From positions 930,001-994,000 of the forward strand of contig NZ_CP115669.1 in assembly GCF_029203285.1 (NCBI RefSeq): DNA of 64,000 nt, in the 5' to 3' direction. Positions 47,144 to 58,200 of this stretch are shown piece by piece. Made by a program: the position numbers and the translations under genes. Source of the stretch: Pseudomonas sp. PSE14 (lineage in GTDB: Bacteria > Pseudomonadota > Gammaproteobacteria > Pseudomonadales > Pseudomonadaceae). The number at the start of each line of letters is the position of its first letter. Positions within the stretch are counted from its first letter, which is position 1. The notes under the pieces were generated by a model. It had not been told where the DNA came from, ran no database searches, and was given only the letters and a program-made list of their open reading frames with translations.

Positions 47144-47172
47144 ATAATGCCGTTGCATCAGGGCCTTGTCAA
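47144..47172 (-). promoter_or_regulatory. Sigma-70 promoter of rpsT
   Basis: On the minus strand a perfect -35 TTGACA and a -10 CATTAT are 17 bases apart, giving a start near 47137 and a ~47-nt leader. Confidence 0.78.
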
Positions 47173-47343
47173 GGGTATGAGTCGCTGCCGACGAGTGGTG
47201 CGACGGGCGCACGCTGTCCGGCAGATGGGGTGATTTATTCGCCCCGCGGCCCTACACTGCTGCGCTTCGCCTGGCGGATGAGCAGTCGCTCGGAGCCAGT
47301 GCCGCACCCGGCAGGGGCGGCCATTCTACCAGTTCTGGACGCT

Positions 47344-48882
47344 ATGAACCTACTCAAGTCGCTGGCCGCGGTCAGCTCGATGACCATGATCTCGCGGGTG
47401 CTCGGTTTCGTGCGCGACACGATAGTTGCCCGCATGTTCGGCGCCGGCATGGCCACCGATGCCTTCTTCGTCGCCTTCAAGCTGCCCAATCTGCTGCGCC
47501 GCATCTTTGCCGAGGGCGCCTTCTCCCAGGCTTTCGTGCCGATCCTGGCGGAGTACAAGACCCAGCAGGGCGAAGAGGCGACGCGTACCTTCATTGCCTA
47601 CGTGTCCGGCCTGCTGACGCTGATCCTGGCGCTGGTCACCGCGCTGGGCATCCTCGCCGCGCCCTGGGTGATCTGGGTGACGGCCCCCGGCTTCGTCGAC
47701 TCGCCGGAGAAATTCGAGCTCACCAGCGCCCTGCTGCGGGTGACCTTTCCTTATATCCTGCTGATCTCGCTGGCGTCCCTGGCGGGGGCGATCCTCAATA
47801 CCTGGAACCGCTTCTCGGTGCCGGCCTTCGTGCCGACCTTGCTGAACGTCAGCATGATCCTGTTCTCGCTGTTCCTCACGCCGTACTTCGACCCGCCGAT
47901 CATGGCGCTGGGCTGGGCCGTGCTGGCCGGTGGCCTGGCACAACTGCTCTACCAACTGCCCCATCTGAAGAAGATTGGCATGCTGGTGCTGCCACGCATC
48001 AACCTGCGCGACTCCGGCGTGTGGCGCGTAATGAAGCAGATGGGCCCGGCGATCCTTGGCGTCTCGGTCAGCCAGATTTCGCTGATCATCAACACCATCT
48101 TCGCCTCCTTCCTGGTGGCCGGCTCGGTGTCCTGGATGTATTACGCTGATCGCCTGATGGAGCTGCCGTCCGGCGTGCTCGGCGTGGCGCTGGGCACCAT
48201 CCTGCTGCCGTCGCTGGCCAAGACCTACGCCAGCGACGATCGTCACGAGTATTCGCGGTTGATGGACTGGGGCCTGCGCCTGTGCTTCCTGCTGGTGCTG
48301 CCGTGCTCCCTGGCCCTGGCGGTGATCGCCGAGCCGCTGACCGTTGCGCTGTTCCAGTACGGCAAGTTCAGCGCCCATGACGCCCTGATGACCCAGCGCG
48401 CGCTGATCGCCTACGCCGTCGGCCTGCTCGGGATCATCCTGGTGAAGGTGCTCGCGCCGGGCTTTTATGCGCGGCAGAACATCAAGACGCCGGTGAAGAT
48501 CGCGCTGTTCACCCTGGTTTCCACCCAGTTGATGAACCTGGTGTTCATCGGTCCGCTCAAGCACGCGGGCCTGGCCCTGGCGATCAGCCTGGCGGCGTGC
48601 CTGAACGCCGGGCTGCTGTATTGGCAGTTGCGCAAGCACCAGTTGTTCGATCCGCAGCCGGGCTGGGGCAAGTTCATCGCCAAATTGGTGGTATCTGTAC
48701 TGGTGATGTGTGCCGTGCTGGTCGGCATGATGTACGTCATGCCGGCCTGGGACGAGGGCGGGATGCCGATTCGCCTGGTGCGCCTGGGGGCGTTGGTGGT
48801 GGCCGGGGTGATCGCCTATTTCGGTATGCTCGCGCTCCTGGGCTTCCGCCTGCGGGACTTCTCTCGCCGCGCGGTGCTGTAA
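47344..48882 (+). CDS. murJ: Lipid II flippase MurJ
   Basis: A 512-residue inner-membrane protein with about 14 hydrophobic segments that moves lipid II to the periplasmic side for peptidoglycan synthesis. [19 protein letters not shown] with the essential Arg residues lies near the N-terminus, and [30 protein letters not shown] is characteristic. The start at 47344 ([15 protein letters not shown]) matches the family; the frame is open upstream without support. It is divergent from rpsT, and followed by ribF after 106 bp. Confidence 0.96.
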   Translation: MNLLKSLAAVSSMTMISRVLGFVRDTIVARMFGAGMATDAFFVAFKLPNLLRRIFAEGAFSQAFVPILAEYKTQQGEEATRTFIAYVSGLLTLILALVTALGILAAPWVIWVTAPGFVDSPEKFELTSALLRVTFPYILLISLASLAGAILNTWNRFSVPAFVPTLLNVSMILFSLFLTPYFDPPIMALGWAVLAGGLAQLLYQLPHLKKIGMLVLPRINLRDSGVWRVMKQMGPAILGVSVSQISLIINTIFASFLVAGSVSWMYYADRLMELPSGVLGVALGTILLPSLAKTYASDDRHEYSRLMDWGLRLCFLLVLPCSLALAVIAEPLTVALFQYGKFSAHDALMTQRALIAYAVGLLGIILVKVLAPGFYARQNIKTPVKIALFTLVSTQLMNLVFIGPLKHAGLALAISLAACLNAGLLYWQLRKHQLFDPQPGWGKFIAKLVVSVLVMCAVLVGMMYVMPAWDEGGMPIRLVRLGALVVAGVIAYFGMLALLGFRLRDFSRRAVL

Positions 48883-48954
48883 CCTTCGCCGGGCAAAGCA
48901 TTGCATCCGTTTGCGGCGACGGCATTTTGCCTGTCGCGCGGCGACGGGTGTGGG

Positions 48955-48960
48955 TATAAT
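48955..48960 (+). promoter_or_regulatory. Probable -10 element of the ribF-ileS operon
   Basis: A perfect TATAAT about 29 bp before the ribF start; no good -35 at 16-18 bases. It would start the ribF-ileS-lspA-fkpB-ispH transcript near 48967. Confidence 0.5.
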
Positions 48961-48988
48961 CGACCACTTTCTGAGCAATACGCGCGCT

Positions 48989-49927
48989 ATGCAGCTGCTT
49001 CGAGGCCTTCACAATCTGCGGCCCCTGTCCGGGGGCTGTGTCGCCACCATCGGTAACTTCGACGGCGTCCACCTTGGTCACCAGGCGATCCTGGGGCGTC
49101 TGCGCGAGCGTTCGCTGGAGCTGGGCGTGCCCAGTTGCGTGGTGATTTTCGAACCGCAGCCGCGTGAATACTTCGCCCCGGATGCGGCGCCTGTGCGCCT
49201 GACCCGCCTGCGCGAGAAGCTCGAACTGTTGCGCCAGTACGGCGTCGATTTCGTCCTCTGCCTGGCTTTCAATCGCCGTCTGCGCGAGTTGTCGGCGGCC
49301 GAGTTCGTCCGCCAGGTGCTGGTGGAGGGTCTGCGGGTCCGCCATCTGGAAGTGGGCGATGATTTCCGCTTCGGCTGCGACCGTTCCGGCGACTTCGCCT
49401 TCCTGGTCAACGCCAGTGCGGAGCAGGGCTTTACCGTCGAAGCTGCGACCACCGTGGAAGTCGACGGCATGCGCGTGAGCAGCTCGCGCATCCGCAAGGA
49501 CCTCGCCGACGGCGACCTGCACATGGCCGAGCGCCTGCTGGGTCGTCCATATCGCCTGAGCGGCCGTGTGCTGCACGGGCAGAAGCTGGGCCGCACACTG
49601 GGTTCGCCCACCGCGAACATCCAGCTCAAGCGCCGCAAGGCGCCGCTCAATGGGGTTTACCTGGTCAGCACGATGGTGGCTGGCCAGCGCTGCAACGGGG
49701 TTGCCAACATCGGCACCCGACCGTCTGTGAATGGCGACGGCCGGCCCCACCTGGAAGTGCATCTGCTGGATTTCGCTGGCGATCTTTACGGCCAGCATCT
49801 GGACATCACTTTCCACCAGAAGCTGCGTGATGAGCAGCGTTTTGCCTCGCTGGAGGCACTCAAGGCGGCCATCCTCGCCGACATCGCCGCCGCCCGGGCC
49901 TATTGGCTGGGCCAACCGCTTGATTGA
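48989..49927 (+). CDS. ribF: Bifunctional riboflavin kinase / FAD synthetase
   Basis: A 312-residue enzyme making FMN and then FAD. The N-terminal nucleotidyltransferase domain has GNFDGVHLGHQ (~residues 23-33) and ISSSRIRK-like VSSSRIRKDL. The C-terminal kinase domain has GRTLGSPTANIQL and GVANIGTRPSVNG. ATG 48989 (MQLLRGLHNLRPL) is the normal start. First gene of a tight cluster with ileS 21 bp downstream. Confidence 0.96.
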   Translation: MQLLRGLHNLRPLSGGCVATIGNFDGVHLGHQAILGRLRERSLELGVPSCVVIFEPQPREYFAPDAAPVRLTRLREKLELLRQYGVDFVLCLAFNRRLRELSAAEFVRQVLVEGLRVRHLEVGDDFRFGCDRSGDFAFLVNASAEQGFTVEAATTVEVDGMRVSSSRIRKDLADGDLHMAERLLGRPYRLSGRVLHGQKLGRTLGSPTANIQLKRRKAPLNGVYLVSTMVAGQRCNGVANIGTRPSVNGDGRPHLEVHLLDFAGDLYGQHLDITFHQKLRDEQRFASLEALKAAILADIAAARAYWLGQPLD

Positions 49928-49948
49928 AGATCCTGAACAGGCCCTGAG

Positions 49949-52783
49949 ATGACCGATTACAAAGCCACTCTGAACCTTCCCGAAACCGACTTCCCGATGA
50001 AAGCCGGCCTGCCGCAGCGCGAGCCGCAGACCCTGAAACTCTGGAACGACATTGGCCTGTACCAGAAGCTGCGGAAGATTGGCGAAGGTCGCCCGAAATT
50101 CGTCCTGCACGATGGCCCGCCCTACGCCAACGGCAGCATCCATATCGGTCACGCAGTCAACAAGATCCTCAAGGACATCATCGTCCGCTCCAAGACCCTG
50201 GCCGGCTACGACGCCCCCTACGTGCCGGGCTGGGACTGCCACGGCCTGCCGATCGAGCACAAGGTCGAGACCACCCACGGCAAGAACCTGCCGGCGGACA
50301 AGACCCGCGAGCTGTGCCGTGAATACGCCGCCGAGCAGATCGAAGGGCAGAAGGCCGACTTCATTCGCCTGGGCGTGCTGGGCGAGTGGGACAACCCCTA
50401 CAAGACCATGGCGTTCGCCAACGAAGCCGGCGAAATCCGCGCCCTGGCCGAGATGGTCAAGCAGGGCTTCGTGTTCAAGGGCCTGAAGCCGGTGAACTGG
50501 TGCTTCGACTGCGGTTCGGCCCTGGCCGAGGCGGAAGTGGAATACGCCGACAAGAAGTCCGACGCCATCGACGTCGCCTTCCCTGTGGAAGACGAAGGCA
50601 AACTGGCCGCCGCGTTCGGCCTGGACAGCCTGCCCAAGCCCACCGCCATCGTCATCTGGACCACCACCCCCTGGACCATCCCGGCCAACCAGGCACTGAA
50701 CGTCCACCCCGAATTCACCTACGCGCTGGTCGATACCGGTGAGCGCCTGCTGGTGCTGGCCGAGGAACTGGTCGAGTCCTGCCTGCAACGCTACGGCCTG
50801 GAAGGCCAGGTCATCGCCACCGCACAAGGCGAAGCGCTGGACCTGATCCGCTTCCGTCATCCGTTCTACGAGCGTTTCTCGCCCGTCTACCTGGCCGAGT
50901 ACGTCGAACTGGGCGCCGGCACCGGCGTGGTTCACTCCTCTCCGGCCTACGGCGAGGACGACTTCCGTACCTGCAAGCAGTACGGCATGGTCAACGACGA
51001 CATCCTGAGCCCCGTGCAGAGCAACGGCGTGTACGTGGCCGACCTGCCGTTCTTCGGCGGCCAGTTCATCTGGAAGGCCAACCCGGCCATCGTCGCCAAG
51101 CTCGATGAAGTCGGTGCGCTGCTCAAGCACGCCAGCATCAGCCACAGCTACATGCACTGCTGGCGCCACAAGACCCCGCTGATCTACCGTGCCACCGCGC
51201 AGTGGTTCGTCGGCATGGACAAGCAGCCGGAAGCCGGCGCCACCCTGCGTGAGCGCGCGCTGCAGGCCATCACCGAAACCGACTTCGTGCCCAACTGGGG
51301 CCAGGCGCGCCTGCACGGCATGATCGCCGGCCGTCCGGACTGGTGCATCTCGCGTCAGCGCAACTGGGGCGTGCCGATCCCGTTCTTCCTGCACAAGGCC
51401 ACCGGCGAGCTGCACCCGCGCACCGTCGAGCTGATGGAAGAGGTTGCCCAGCGCGTTGAACAGTCAGGCATCGAGGCCTGGTTCAAGCTTGACGCCGCCG
51501 AACTGCTGGGCGATGAAGCCGCGCAGTACGACAAGATCAACGACACCCTGGACGTCTGGTTCGACTCCGGCACCACCCATTGGCACGTGCTGCGCGGCTC
51601 CCACGCCGAGCTGGGCCACGCCAGCGGTCCGGCCGCCGACCTCTACCTGGAAGGCTCCGACCAGCACCGCGGCTGGTTCCACTCCTCGCTGCTGACCGGC
51701 TGCGCCATCGACGGCCACGCGCCGTACCGCCAGCTGCTGACCCACGGCTTCACCGTGGACGAGTCCGGCCGCAAGATGTCCAAGTCCCTGGGCAACGTGA
51801 TCGCCCCGCAGCAGGTCACCGACACCCTGGGTGCCGACATTCTGCGCCTGTGGGTTTCCGCCACCGACTACTCGGGCGAGATGGCGGTTTCCCAGACCAT
51901 CCTGCAGCGCAGCGCCGATGCCTATCGCCGCATCCGCAACACCGCGCGCTTCCTGCTGTCCAACCTGTCCGGCTTCGACCCGGCCAAGGACCTGCTGCCC
52001 AACGACCAACTGCTGGCCCTGGACCGCTGGGCCATCGACCGGGCCCTGCTGCTGCAGCGCGAACTGGAAGAGGCCTACCGCGACTACCGCTTCTGGAACG
52101 TCTACTCCAAGGTGCACAACTTCTGCGTGCAGGAGCTGGGCGGCTTCTACCTGGACATCATCAAGGACCGCCAGTACACCACCCAGGAAAACAGCGTCGC
52201 CCGTCGTTCCTGCCAGACCGCGCTGTTCCACATCGCCGAAGCCCTGGTGCGCTGGATCGCCCCGATCCTGGCCTTCACCGCCGAGGAAATCTGGAGCTTC
52301 CTGCCGGGCGAGCGCGCCGAGTCGGTCATGCTGACCACCTGGTACGACGGCCTCTCCGAACTGCCGGCCGACGCCGAGCTGGACCGTGCCTACTGGGACG
52401 AAGTCATGGCCGCCAAGGCTGCCGTGAACAAGGAACTGGAGAACCAGCGCAGCGCCAAGACTATCGGCGGCAACCTGCAGGCCGAGATCACTCTCTACGC
52501 CGAGGACTCCCTGGCCAAGCGCCTGGAGAAGCTGGGCAACGAGCTGCGCTTCGTGCTGATCACCTCCGCCGCCGCCGTCGCGCCGCTGGCCGATGCGCCG
52601 GCCGACGCGGTTGAAAGCGAACTGCCGGGCCTGAAGCTGAAGGTGATCAAGTCCGCCCATGCCAAGTGCGGCCGTTGCTGGCACTTCCGCGCTGACGTGG
52701 GCAGCCACACCGCGCACCCGGAGCTGTGCGGCCGTTGCGTCGAGAACATCGATGGCGCCGGCGAGGTTCGTCACTATGCCTGA
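49949..52783 (+). CDS. ileS: Isoleucyl-tRNA synthetase
   Basis: A 944-residue class I synthetase charging tRNA-Ile. HIGH-type motif [11 protein letters not shown] (~residue 64), KMSKS in [11 protein letters not shown] (~610), the editing domain with [13 protein letters not shown], and a C-terminal zinc site CGRCWHF with CGRC (residues ~908-934). Length and zinc tail correspond to the E. coli-type, mupirocin-sensitive form; that sensitivity is inferred. Its last eight bases overlap the start of lspA. Confidence 0.98.
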   Translation: MTDYKATLNLPETDFPMKAGLPQREPQTLKLWNDIGLYQKLRKIGEGRPKFVLHDGPPYANGSIHIGHAVNKILKDIIVRSKTLAGYDAPYVPGWDCHGLPIEHKVETTHGKNLPADKTRELCREYAAEQIEGQKADFIRLGVLGEWDNPYKTMAFANEAGEIRALAEMVKQGFVFKGLKPVNWCFDCGSALAEAEVEYADKKSDAIDVAFPVEDEGKLAAAFGLDSLPKPTAIVIWTTTPWTIPANQALNVHPEFTYALVDTGERLLVLAEELVESCLQRYGLEGQVIATAQGEALDLIRFRHPFYERFSPVYLAEYVELGAGTGVVHSSPAYGEDDFRTCKQYGMVNDDILSPVQSNGVYVADLPFFGGQFIWKANPAIVAKLDEVGALLKHASISHSYMHCWRHKTPLIYRATAQWFVGMDKQPEAGATLRERALQAITETDFVPNWGQARLHGMIAGRPDWCISRQRNWGVPIPFFLHKATGELHPRTVELMEEVAQRVEQSGIEAWFKLDAAELLGDEAAQYDKINDTLDVWFDSGTTHWHVLRGSHAELGHASGPAADLYLEGSDQHRGWFHSSLLTGCAIDGHAPYRQLLTHGFTVDESGRKMSKSLGNVIAPQQVTDTLGADILRLWVSATDYSGEMAVSQTILQRSADAYRRIRNTARFLLSNLSGFDPAKDLLPNDQLLALDRWAIDRALLLQRELEEAYRDYRFWNVYSKVHNFCVQELGGFYLDIIKDRQYTTQENSVARRSCQTALFHIAEALVRWIAPILAFTAEEIWSFLPGERAESVMLTTWYDGLSELPADAELDRAYWDEVMAAKAAVNKELENQRSAKTIGGNLQAEITLYAEDSLAKRLEKLGNELRFVLITSAAAVAPLADAPADAVESELPGLKLKVIKSAHAKCGRCWHFRADVGSHTAHPELCGRCVENIDGAGEVRHYA

Positions 52784-53279
52784 TCGTTTCGGCCGTCTGC
52801 CCTGGCTGTGGATCACCGTGCTGGTGTTCGTGCTGGACCAGGTCAGCAAGGCTTTCTTTCAGGCCGAGCTGACCATGTACCAGCAGATCGTGGTCATCCC
52901 CGACCTGTTCAGCTGGACCCTGGCCTATAACACCGGCGCGGCCTTCAGCTTCCTGGCCGATGGCTCGGGCTGGCAGCGCTGGCTGTTTGCCCTGATCGCC
53001 ATCGTGGTGAGCGCCGTGCTGGTGGTCTGGCTTAAGCGCCTGAAGCGCGGCGAGACCTGGCTGGCCATCGCCCTGGCCCTGGTGCTGGGCGGTGCGCTGG
53101 GCAACCTATACGACCGCATCGTGCTCGGTCACGTGGTCGATTTCATCCTGGTGCACTGGCAGAACCGCTGGTATTTCCCGGCGTTCAACCTGGCCGACAG
53201 CGCCATCACCGTCGGCGCCATCATGCTGGCGCTGGATATGTTCAAATCGAAGAAGTCCGGAGAAACCGCCCATGGCTGA
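52776..53279 (+). CDS. lspA: Lipoprotein signal peptidase II
   Basis: A 167-residue inner-membrane aspartic protease that removes signal peptides from prolipoproteins. Four hydrophobic segments are present; catalytic Asp residues lie in [16 protein letters not shown] and [11 protein letters not shown]. Start ATG at 52776 lies inside the end of ileS (8-base overlap, ATGCCTGA), showing translational coupling; fkpB overlaps its end in the same manner. Confidence 0.97.
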   Translation: MPDRFGRLPWLWITVLVFVLDQVSKAFFQAELTMYQQIVVIPDLFSWTLAYNTGAAFSFLADGSGWQRWLFALIAIVVSAVLVVWLKRLKRGETWLAIALALVLGGALGNLYDRIVLGHVVDFILVHWQNRWYFPAFNLADSAITVGAIMLALDMFKSKKSGETAHG

Positions 53280-53724
53280 GTTTTCTGAAACCATTCAGCG
53301 TATCGGTGCGGATACCCAGGTCACCCTGCATTTCGCCCTCAAGCTGGAAGACGGCAACGTCGTCGACAGCACTTTCGACAAGCAGCCGGCCACCTTCAAG
53401 GTCGGCGACGGCAACCTGCTGCCGGGCTTCGAGCAGGCACTGTTCGGTCTCAAGGCCGGCGACAAGCGCACCCTGACCATCGAGCCGGAGCTGGGCTTCG
53501 GCCAGCCGAACCCGGCCAACGTCCAGGTGATGCCGCGCGACCAGTTCCAGGACATGGAGCTGGCCGAGGGCCTGCTGGTGATCTTCAACGACGCCGCCAA
53601 GACCGAGCTGCCGGGTATCGTCAAAGCCTTCGATGACCAGCACGTCACCATCGACTTCAACCATCCGCTGGCCGGCAAAACGCTGGCCTTTGAAGTCGAT
53701 ATCATTGACGTGAAATCTGCCTGA
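53272..53724 (+). CDS. fkpB: FKBP-type peptidyl-prolyl isomerase FkpB (SlpA-like)
   Basis: A 150-residue SlyD-like proline isomerase. VTLHFALKLEDGNVVDSTFD and GDGNLLPGFEQALFGLKAGD form the FKBP core, with an IF insert domain (~residues 70-120). The histidine-rich tail of SlyD is missing, so it is the SlpA/FkpB type. ATG 53272 overlaps the end of lspA by eight bases. In this position, between lspA and ispH, it is conserved in gamma-proteobacteria. Confidence 0.93.
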   Translation: MAEFSETIQRIGADTQVTLHFALKLEDGNVVDSTFDKQPATFKVGDGNLLPGFEQALFGLKAGDKRTLTIEPELGFGQPNPANVQVMPRDQFQDMELAEGLLVIFNDAAKTELPGIVKAFDDQHVTIDFNHPLAGKTLAFEVDIIDVKSA

Positions 53725-53820
53725 AGGAGCAGGCGGTCCGTGTAGACGGGCCGCTGTGCACCCGGCGAAGAACTCCTGCCGGCCCCTTGTGGGCCGGCTT
53801 GCTTAGCACCCGAGGCCACC

Positions 53821-54765
53821 ATGCAAATCAAACTCGCCAATCCCCGCGGCTTCTGCGCCGGCGTCGACCGGGCGATCGAGATCGTCAACCGCGCCCTCGA
53901 CGTGTTCGGCCCGCCGATCTACGTGCGCCATGAAGTGGTGCACAACAAGTTCGTGGTGGAAAACCTGCGCAACCGCGGCGCCGTGTTCGTCGAGGAACTC
54001 GACCAGGTGCCGGACGACACCATTGTCATCTTCAGCGCCCACGGTGTCTCTCAGGCTGTGCGCAAGGAAGCCGAGAACCGTGGTCTGAAGGTCTTCGATG
54101 CGACCTGCCCGTTGGTGACCAAGGTGCATATGGAAGTCGTGCGCTACAGCCGCGACGGCCACGAATGCATCCTGATCGGCCACGAAGGCCATCCGGAAGT
54201 GGAGGGCACCATGGGGCAGTACGATGACTCCAACGGCGGCGCCATCTACCTGGTGGAAGACGAGGAGGATGTGGCCGCACTGGAGGTTCGCAACCCCGAG
54301 GCGCTGCACTTCGTGACCCAGACCACCCTGTCCATGGACGACACCTCCAAGGTGATCGACGCCCTGAGGGCGAAATTCCCTCACATCCAGGGCCCGCGCA
54401 AGAACGACATCTGCTACGCCACCCAGAACCGCCAGGACGCGGTGAAGGAATTGGCCGACCAATGCGACCTGGTACTGGTGGTGGGCAGCCCGAACAGCTC
54501 CAACTCCAACCGCCTGCGCGAGCTGGCCGAGCGCATGGGCACCCCGGGCTACCTGATCGATGGCGCCGAGGACCTGAAGAAGGAATGGTTCGATGGCGTG
54601 CAGCGCATCGGCATCACCGCAGGCGCCTCGGCCCCGGAAGTCCTCGTGCGTGGTGTGATCCAGCAGCTTCGCGAGTGGGGCGCGGAGCCCGAGGTTGAGC
54701 TGGATGGCCGGGAGGAGAACATTACTTTCTCGATGCCCAAGGAATTGCGGGTGAAGGCTGTGTGA
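53821..54765 (+). CDS. ispH: 4-hydroxy-3-methylbut-2-enyl diphosphate reductase
   Basis: A 314-residue iron-sulfur enzyme, the last step of the MEP isoprenoid pathway. The three cluster cysteines are in [14 protein letters not shown] (Cys 12), [10 protein letters not shown] (~96) and [11 protein letters not shown] (~197); [10 protein letters not shown] and the Ser-Ala-Pro loop ([10 protein letters not shown]) bind substrate. Length is normal. It ends the ribF cluster, 96 bp after fkpB; a bidirectional terminator follows. Confidence 0.97.
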   Translation: MQIKLANPRGFCAGVDRAIEIVNRALDVFGPPIYVRHEVVHNKFVVENLRNRGAVFVEELDQVPDDTIVIFSAHGVSQAVRKEAENRGLKVFDATCPLVTKVHMEVVRYSRDGHECILIGHEGHPEVEGTMGQYDDSNGGAIYLVEDEEDVAALEVRNPEALHFVTQTTLSMDDTSKVIDALRAKFPHIQGPRKNDICYATQNRQDAVKELADQCDLVLVVGSPNSSNSNRLRELAERMGTPGYLIDGAEDLKKEWFDGVQRIGITAGASAPEVLVRGVIQQLREWGAEPEVELDGREENITFSMPKELRVKAV

Positions 54766-54768
54766 CAT

Positions 54769-54796
54769 GAAAAGCCCGCCATACGGCGGGCTTTTT
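54769..54796. terminator. Bidirectional terminator between ispH and pilE
   Basis: GAAAAGCCCGCC-ATAC-GGCGGGCTTTTTC: perfect stem with T-tracts on both strands; serves the convergent ispH and pilE genes. Confidence 0.93.
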
Positions 54797-54803
54797 CTTT
54801 GGC

Positions 54804-55223
54804 TCAGCGCCAGCAATCCTCGGTGGTCTTGCCGCTGCCGGTTCTTCCTTTCTCACCCTGGGCGTTCAGGGTCAGATTGCCGCACTTGGTATCACCGAAC
54901 TGTTGAACGGCGGTCAGCGTGTAGCCTCCGCCGCCTCCCGCCACTTGCAGCCGGTACTTGCCGGTCTCGGAGATTGTGTTGCTGCCGTCGGTGCGCATGC
55001 CCAGCTTGCTGATGTCGGCGGTGCTGGTCACGTAGCTGTTGTTCTGGGCGAAGTAGCGCTCCTGGCGCGCCGCGGCATCGTTCAATGCGGCCTGACCTTC
55101 CGCCCGGTTTCCCCGTTTGACGTACTCCTCGTAGCTCGGATAGGCGATGGCGGCGAGGATGCCGATGACGACCACCACGATCATGACTTCAAGCAGGGTG
55201 AAGCCGGTCTGAACACGTTTCAT
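54804..55223 (-). CDS. pilE: Minor type IV pilin PilE
   Basis: A 139-residue prepilin. The leader MKRVQTG is cut by PilD before Phe, giving FTLLEVMIVVVVIGILAAIA with the conserved Glu5 and the long hydrophobic helix. The globular part has two Cys residues (KCGNL and EDCWR at the end), which likely form the pilin D-loop. ATG 55223 has GGAG upstream. Last gene of the minor-pilin operon. In P. aeruginosa the small gene pilY2 lies between pilY1 and pilE; here only 29 bp separate them. Confidence 0.94.
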   Translation of the reverse strand: MKRVQTGFTLLEVMIVVVVIGILAAIAYPSYEEYVKRGNRAEGQAALNDAAARQERYFAQNNSYVTSTADISKLGMRTDGSNTISETGKYRLQVAGGGGGYTLTAVQQFGDTKCGNLTLNAQGEKGRTGSGKTTEDCWR

Positions 55224-55252
55224 CAAATACTCCGTTGAAGCTGGGTTGCGGC

Positions 55253-58200
55253 TCATTCCTGGTCCTCGACTCTGCGCCAGCTCTGTCGACCGAGGCTGGT
55301 CGGGTCCGGGTGGATGTTCACGCACTCCTGTCCGGTGCAGTACTGGTACGAGCTGTCCGAGTTCTGGGAGATGGTCCCGCCGCCTTCACCGTCCTGGCGG
55401 ATCGCCGAGATGTTGCTGGTGCCGACGTCGCCTGTGGGCTGGTAATCGAAGGCGTGCTGGGGTGTTCTGCCTCCGGTGAAAGGGTTGAGCGCGTAAGTCC
55501 AGTTGGCGGCGCCGTCACCGCAGGGGTCGTCATTGGGCACCAGCGACTGGAAGAACAGGGTCCGCCCCAGTTGCGCCATGTTTTCCACAACCATTTCACC
55601 GTCGGTCCGGGTCAGGTTCAGGTACCAGCCGTTCTGCGCGGACTGACTGCCCGAGGCCTGCCAGCGCACGTTGTTGTCGCTGATCACACGCCCTTGCCGG
55701 GTTGTTCCATCGGCGGCAACAGTGGTTTGCGTAACAATGCTCTGCGCTTGCAAACTGCCGCGGGTGATGGCGGGGTTGCTGGCTTCCTCGCCCAGGGTCT
55801 GTTTGTCCCAGATGCCGTAGACGCTCTGGGCCATGCTCTTGTCGCCTTCCTTGTCGTCGGTGTCGAAGAACTTGCCCGTGCCGAAGATCACCAGGTAGCC
55901 CGTACCGGTAGGGTGGCGTACCAGGCTGGGGGCGGAGGTGATGGGCTGCCGGCTGCCGGTATCCGCCACGGCCTTGAACAGCGGTTTGCCTCCATAGGCC
56001 ACTTCGAAGGCCGCGATGGCGTTTTCGCCGTCGTCCTCGGTGGTAAATGGGGTGGTGGTGCTCCGGCCGTTGCGTAGCAGGTCGAAGCGCCAGACGTTGC
56101 CTTGCAGGTCGCCCGCGTAGGCGTAGTCGGCCACGCCGTCGGCGTTGTAGTCGCCGAGCTTGGGGGTGGACAGGCCGTTGGCGACCCCGTCGGTACCTTC
56201 GACTTCCAGGCTCTTGAGCAAGGTGCCTTGCATCGCATCGACGATGAACAGGGCGGCCTTGCCGTTGGTGTTGCCGTCGCTTTCGTAGCCGTTGCCGAAG
56301 ACCACGGCCCATTTACCGGTATGCAGGCGAGCGATGGTCGGTTGCGAGAAGCTGTAGCCCATCTTCACCGCCGCATCATTGGGAAGGCGGCTGTCGTCGA
56401 ATTCCCACAGCAGTTTCTCCTGTCCGGGCGTGGTGATGTCCAGGGCGAAGATGGCCTTGCCACCGCCCTTCAGGGTGCCGACCAGGACCGTGCGCCATTC
56501 GCTGCCGTCGTACACATCGGCGACGACGGGAGTGCCTTCCACATAGAACTCGTGGCTGTAGTTGGCGCTGGTCAGCTTGTTCAGCTTGGCGAACACGGCG
56601 CTTGGGATGAACGCGAACTCCTCGGCACCGGTAAGGGCATTGAATCCATGCAGCATGCCGTCGTTGCCGCCCACGTAGACACGGGGCGAGCGGTCGGCAA
56701 TGGTGGTCGCAAAGGTGGAGTAGGCGGTGTTTCCCTCCAGACGGTTGCTGAAGCTGACCAGGTAACGGGGGCCATTCACGACGGCGGGGCTGGAGGAGTA
56801 GAAGTCACCCAGGACACCGCTGCGCTGACGGAAGGTGGTGCCTTCGCCACTACGGTTGCCACGCAGGTATTCCAGGCGCTGCTGTCCCTGGGTGTCGGCG
56901 GCATTGGCGTTTGCCGGGTCCCGGCTAAGCAGGTTGGCCAGGCTGCCGGTGGTGCTGCTGGTGCCTGCATTTTCCCAGGCGAAGTCGACCAGCCCGCTGT
57001 TGGAATTTCCCGCTATCTTGATCGCCCGGCTCTGCCAACTGGGCACGCCCGCCTTGGCGCTCCAGATCTGGGTGGTTTCAAAAGCGTTGCTCTGGGCGTT
57101 CCAGGTTTTCTCGAAGCGCTTCACGTCCCCGGACCAGTGGTCGTCGCTGGCGTAGGAGGTTTGGTAGGAAACGGTCTTGACCGTGCCGTTGTCGTTCTCG
57201 TCCGTGCTGACCTGGCCGGAGTTGATGGCCGGGCGTGCGGCGGTGGACTTGCGGTCGGCGATGCGCGAAAGAATGTCGGAGAAGGCCTGTACCATGGCCT
57301 CCGGGCTGTCCACGCTGAAGAACTCGCCGCGCGAGTTGATCGCGGCGTGCCACAGGTCGTAGACGTTGTTGGCGGCGTTGTCGCCCGAGGCGGCAGCCGG
57401 TGGCCAGGTTGCCGTACCGGCGGCCAGGGCGGCATAGCCGGCCCCCTTGTGGGTGGCGCCATCCCAGGGAATGTTCGTGCGATTTAGCGCTTCGGACAGT
57501 CCCAGGCCCATGATGAAGTTGGACATGTGTTGCCAGGTCGCCGGGTCATTGCGGGCATCCCAGTAATCGGTCGTGGTGTTGTTGCTCTTGAAGGGCGTGT
57601 AGGCCGGCACCTTGTTGGCCAGGTTGGTATTGAGGTCCGTGGACCAGTAGTGCATGGCGAGGTCAGCCAGGGTGTTGGACGTGGCGTCGTAGTAGGGGGC
57701 GCCCTGACTGTATGCCCGGCCGTCCGGCAGGTTGAAGGTGCCGGCGTCGTGGCGGAAGTCGCTTGGCGCGCTGGCCGATTCGTTCCACAGACCGTCCGTC
57801 ATCATGATCTGGTAGCTGGCACGGCAGGCATAGGTATTTTGCGAGGTGTTGCCGGTGCCGCCGGGCGTCTTCTGCCAGGGTGTGGCCGTCTTGAGGAATT
57901 CGCCCGCGCGCTTCATTGCCGCTGGCAGGTATGTGCTCTGGTCGAAGTTGATGTTCTGCAGCCAGGCATACAGTTGCCCCTTGTGCGCTGGCGTATAGGC
58001 CTGGAAGGTGTTGTCCCGGCAGTTGCTGTCGGTTCCGTCGAAGCTGACGCAGCGACCCAGGCCTTGCCAGCTCAGGCGCACCGCAGGAGACAGGTCGTAG
58101 AAGGCCAGCGCCGCGGCCGAGATCGTCGCCAGAGCGCGGTTTCGGTAGAACGAATACCAGTTCGCGAAGTTCTGCTGCTCGGCAGACGTTACGAACCTCA

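Noticed and set aside
48737..51415. 892-codon minus-strand frame opposite ribF and ileS
   Set aside because: Shadow of two clearly identified housekeeping genes; no domain signal.
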